From NCBI GenBank assembly GCA_008360955.1, contig LUCM01005033.1, positions 1 through 64,000 on the forward strand: a stretch of 64,000 nt of DNA, given 5' to 3'. Source of the DNA: Fasciolopsis buskii. Taxonomy: Eukaryota > Platyhelminthes > Trematoda > Plagiorchiida > Fasciolidae. The translations under genes were made by a program, and so were the position numbers. Of the stretch, positions 61,450 through 64,000 are shown piece after piece. Numbering within the stretch: position 1 is the first letter of the stretch; each line of letters begins with the position of its first letter. The notes below the pieces were generated by a model. That model was not told the DNA's origin. It saw only the letters and a program-made list of their open reading frames with translations, and did not search any database.

Positions 61450-64000
61450 TTTTTCGGTGTTTTTTCAAGGGGAACGAGCTCTACAGTAGCCACAAAGCAA
61501 CCGTGCCAGTGACTTCGGTTCTAAGCTATATCTCAGCGTCTCCAACTGACAGCAATCCTTATCTCTTGGGCCCCAACCAGGAAGGTGGAAAGCACCAACG
61601 CAGGCCAAAGCCGAAGCCAACTTCATTTCTCCGCGCAAAGTCATAGACTGACGACCAGGTCGCTTCTTCCAGCTTTGCCCAGCACGTACAAAACGAACAC
61701 GAAAAGGTGGACGATATGCAGGCATACGCAATACATATCCAAGCTGCCGAAGGCGACTTAGGGCAATTCTTAGTCCGAGGAAGATTATCTGCACCCAACA
61801 CGACGATGCACTTTGTCATTGCTCACCGGATATTCCCACCAGACACGAGCAATGCTTTGGAGACATTGGTGGTTTAAAACAAAGCCACCGGGGAGGACAG
61901 GTTTCGCAGTCGTAAAGAAGAATGCCGTGAACTGTGGGATTGTACGCCCTTCCCTTGAGGGAAAGTTGGATGTCATGGCGGCGCCAAAAGTGTTGTAGGT
62001 TCGCGAAAGCTACTCTGGCTTTCACAGTTTGTGACGTGACCTCCTCTCCAACACCGTCAGATGTGATCAGACACCTGAGGCATTTGAAGCTATTGACTAC
62101 CTATAACCAATCACCACAAAGTTGAGTGCAAGTACAAGCCCCTGCCAGTCTTGAAATACCTTGCATTTGACGGGCTCAAAGCACATACCTGATCTGGATA
62201 CCTCAGTTGACAAGCGGTCCAACGCGCGTTGAATTGCCTGTGCATTTTTACTGAGCAGAACGATATCATCAGCATACTCGAAGTCAAAATCTGTTCCCTT
62301 TGAAGATTTGAACTCCACCGTCTAAAAGACCAGACAAAGTGTTCTGTGGAACATACTCTATGATAAAGTTGAAAAGAAATGGGGATATAGGGCATCCTTG
62401 CCGTACTCCACGGGAAATAACGAGGGATGGTGAAAGCCGACCATAAGCCCTAACCCGACCTGACGTATGATGGTACAGCTCTTTGAGAACCGACATACTG
62501 CTCAGGTTTTCCATTTCCCCAGAATCGGTGCCATAGTGCAGACCTACTGACGGAGTCAAAGGCTGCGCAAATGTTTAAAAACACGATGATTGTTGGTTTT
62601 TGGGAAGTAGAACGGTGCTCTAACGCCTATCGGAGGGTGAAAATTTGATCGATGCATCCCTGAACAGCGTGAAACCCGACCCGTTTCTCACGAGTTTGTC
62701 CTTCAGGCATGTTGTACAACCTGGGAAGAATGATGGATGCAAACAGCTTTGTCGCCACAGGGACTAGGCTAATCCCCCCATGGTTAGCGAAACCATCCTT
62801 GTGAAAGTGGGACTACGATTGACTCCCCCCACGCGGAAGGGACATTCTCGGAGTGCTAGACCTTCGAGAACAAAACTTGAAGTTCTCTGGCCAGTTCTAT
62901 TCCTCCATCTTTAAATAGAGCTAGGGAAAGCCCATCGGAGCCCGGCGCTTTATGACGTCCTAAGACTGGAATTTCTATGAGAACCTCCAACTCAGTCGGT
63001 GGACCTGCTGTAACAGGGCACCGGCCGTTTGCCTTAATAGCTGCGAGAGGCGCTGACGCTGAGGGTCATCTAAATCGTGCCTAAAAGTGCTCCTCCCAAC
63101 GTGTAAGACGTCGCTGCTGATTGCAGATAGGCGAGTTGTCAGCTCCACAGATCGTTTCGTTCACATCCAGTGCTTTCTTATCGGTAACTGGGGTGAGGTG
63201 AAATAGCTTGCTGGAATTTCTCGTAGCGGCAGCACGTTCCGTCTCCGAAGCTGGTTGAGGCCACCGGATTTCGCGAACTCTAAACAAGCTAGCATTGAGT
63301 TCAAGTCTCGCTACGAGTCGTGCTTCATTATACTCGTCACCAGCAAGGATGGACTGGCGTGCATCAAGAAGGCACAGGGACTCGACAGGAATCCAGAGTG
63401 TCACAATGTGACGGGTCAAGCCACAACTAGCCAAGTCAGCAAACTCGAAGAAGATGGACGTCAGGTGGCGTACCGTCAGCTGGAACGTCTGAGGCCCCTA
63501 CTGTCGAGGAACAATAAATGGTTTGAGCACAGAGATAACAATCGTTTGCAGAACGACAGGAATCGAGACCAAAAGGGCCTCCTGAGTGCTTCTCATTCGA
63601 GGGCAGCCCACCTACTCTAGCATTCATATCCCCTGCCAAAATCGCGATGTCACCCCGTCTTGCTGTGCGCAGGAGACCGTGCAGCTTTTGATGGAAAGTG
63701 TTCTTGACTGGATCTGGGCTGCAATCTGTTGGCACATATCTTGAAACAACAATCAAGTTTCTTCTGTCAGTGACGATCGTTAACTTTTCACGAACCTCTG
63801 AGTCTGACTGCGCAGTAGCGGAGCCTCAGGGTCCCCAGAAAGGCGCAGACGAGACTTCACGAAAGGACTATATTGGGATGTCAGTCAGATAACAGTTGAA
63901 TTCTTGAATGCGAGTCTCTTGGATACAATGCACGTTGATGGCTAGGACCTCCAGTGGACAAGCTAGACACCCCTGTTGACCTACACGCATCGGTGTTCTC
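61450..64000 (-). mobile_element. RTE-like LINE, endonuclease-reverse transcriptase, 5' end beyond the window
   Basis: Read from the right edge leftward, minus-strand frames show an AP-type endonuclease (63756-63436: RYVPTD, AILAGDMNARVG). A linker follows (63434-63081). Then comes RT: GFHAVQGCIDQIFTLR and VFLNICAAFDSVSR near 62680-62545, SRGVRQGCPISPFLFNFIIE near 62430-62370, and FEYADDIVLLSK near 62285-62245 (catalytic YADD intact). The C-terminal region has KARVAFANLQHFWRR, ILLYDCET, SIARVWWEYPVSND, LGYVLRMPAYR and LPGWGPRD, ending near 61465. Frameshifts separate the blocks, so it is not translatable as one protein. The layout (single endonuclease plus RT ORF with a short tail) fits RTE-type elements. 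It is the parent-type sequence for the 3' scraps at 4.1, 10.9 and 12.3 kb. It lies antisense to DDI1, probably in its intron. Confidence 0.85.

Overview
The window is eukaryotic, gene-poor and repeat-rich. It has spliced genes with tiny introns (33-35 bp), mostly short reading frames, decayed non-LTR retrotransposons of two types, a decayed Ty3/gypsy element and a tRNA-derived SINE family. The intron sizes and the style of the RTE-like elements (tail motifs such as LGHVLRMP and GWGPRD) suggest a parasitic flatworm, a tapeworm or fluke. I cannot name the species.

Layout. Positions 1-15.2 kb are mostly featureless AT-rich DNA with 3'-end scraps of an RTE-like LINE (4.1, 10.9, 12.3 kb) and SINE copies. 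Positions 15,245-26,108 form a large inverted repeat: two 4,444-bp arms, apparently identical, around a 1,976-bp unique spacer. Each arm carries the first four exons of a cytosolic-type aspartate aminotransferase (GOT1-like), a probable two-exon tail of a DUF4806-like protein in the opposite direction, a SINE copy and a short G-rich motif cluster. The two aminotransferase copies point outward, head to head across the spacer. Positions 26.1-34 kb hold a decayed Ty3/gypsy pol fragment (about 27.9-28.9 kb) and a SINE copy. I recognise nothing in 34-53 kb beyond one SINE copy and a few minus-strand open frames that may be old coding sequence. Positions 53.3-59.4 kb contain three decayed CR1/Jockey-like LINE pieces, all on the plus strand. 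At 59.87 kb begins a DDI1-type ubiquitin-receptor protease gene, of which only the first two exons (ubiquitin-like domain and linker) are seen. Positions 61.45-64 kb are a minus-strand RTE-like LINE with endonuclease, reverse transcriptase and C-terminal regions, broken by frameshifts and running off the window edge.

There is no operon or obvious pathway. The recognised host genes are GOT1-like (amino-acid and redox metabolism), DDI1-like (proteasome shuttle) and a DUF4806-like protein of unknown role. The most notable object is the inverted repeat, which is either a young or conversion-maintained palindrome or an assembly artefact.
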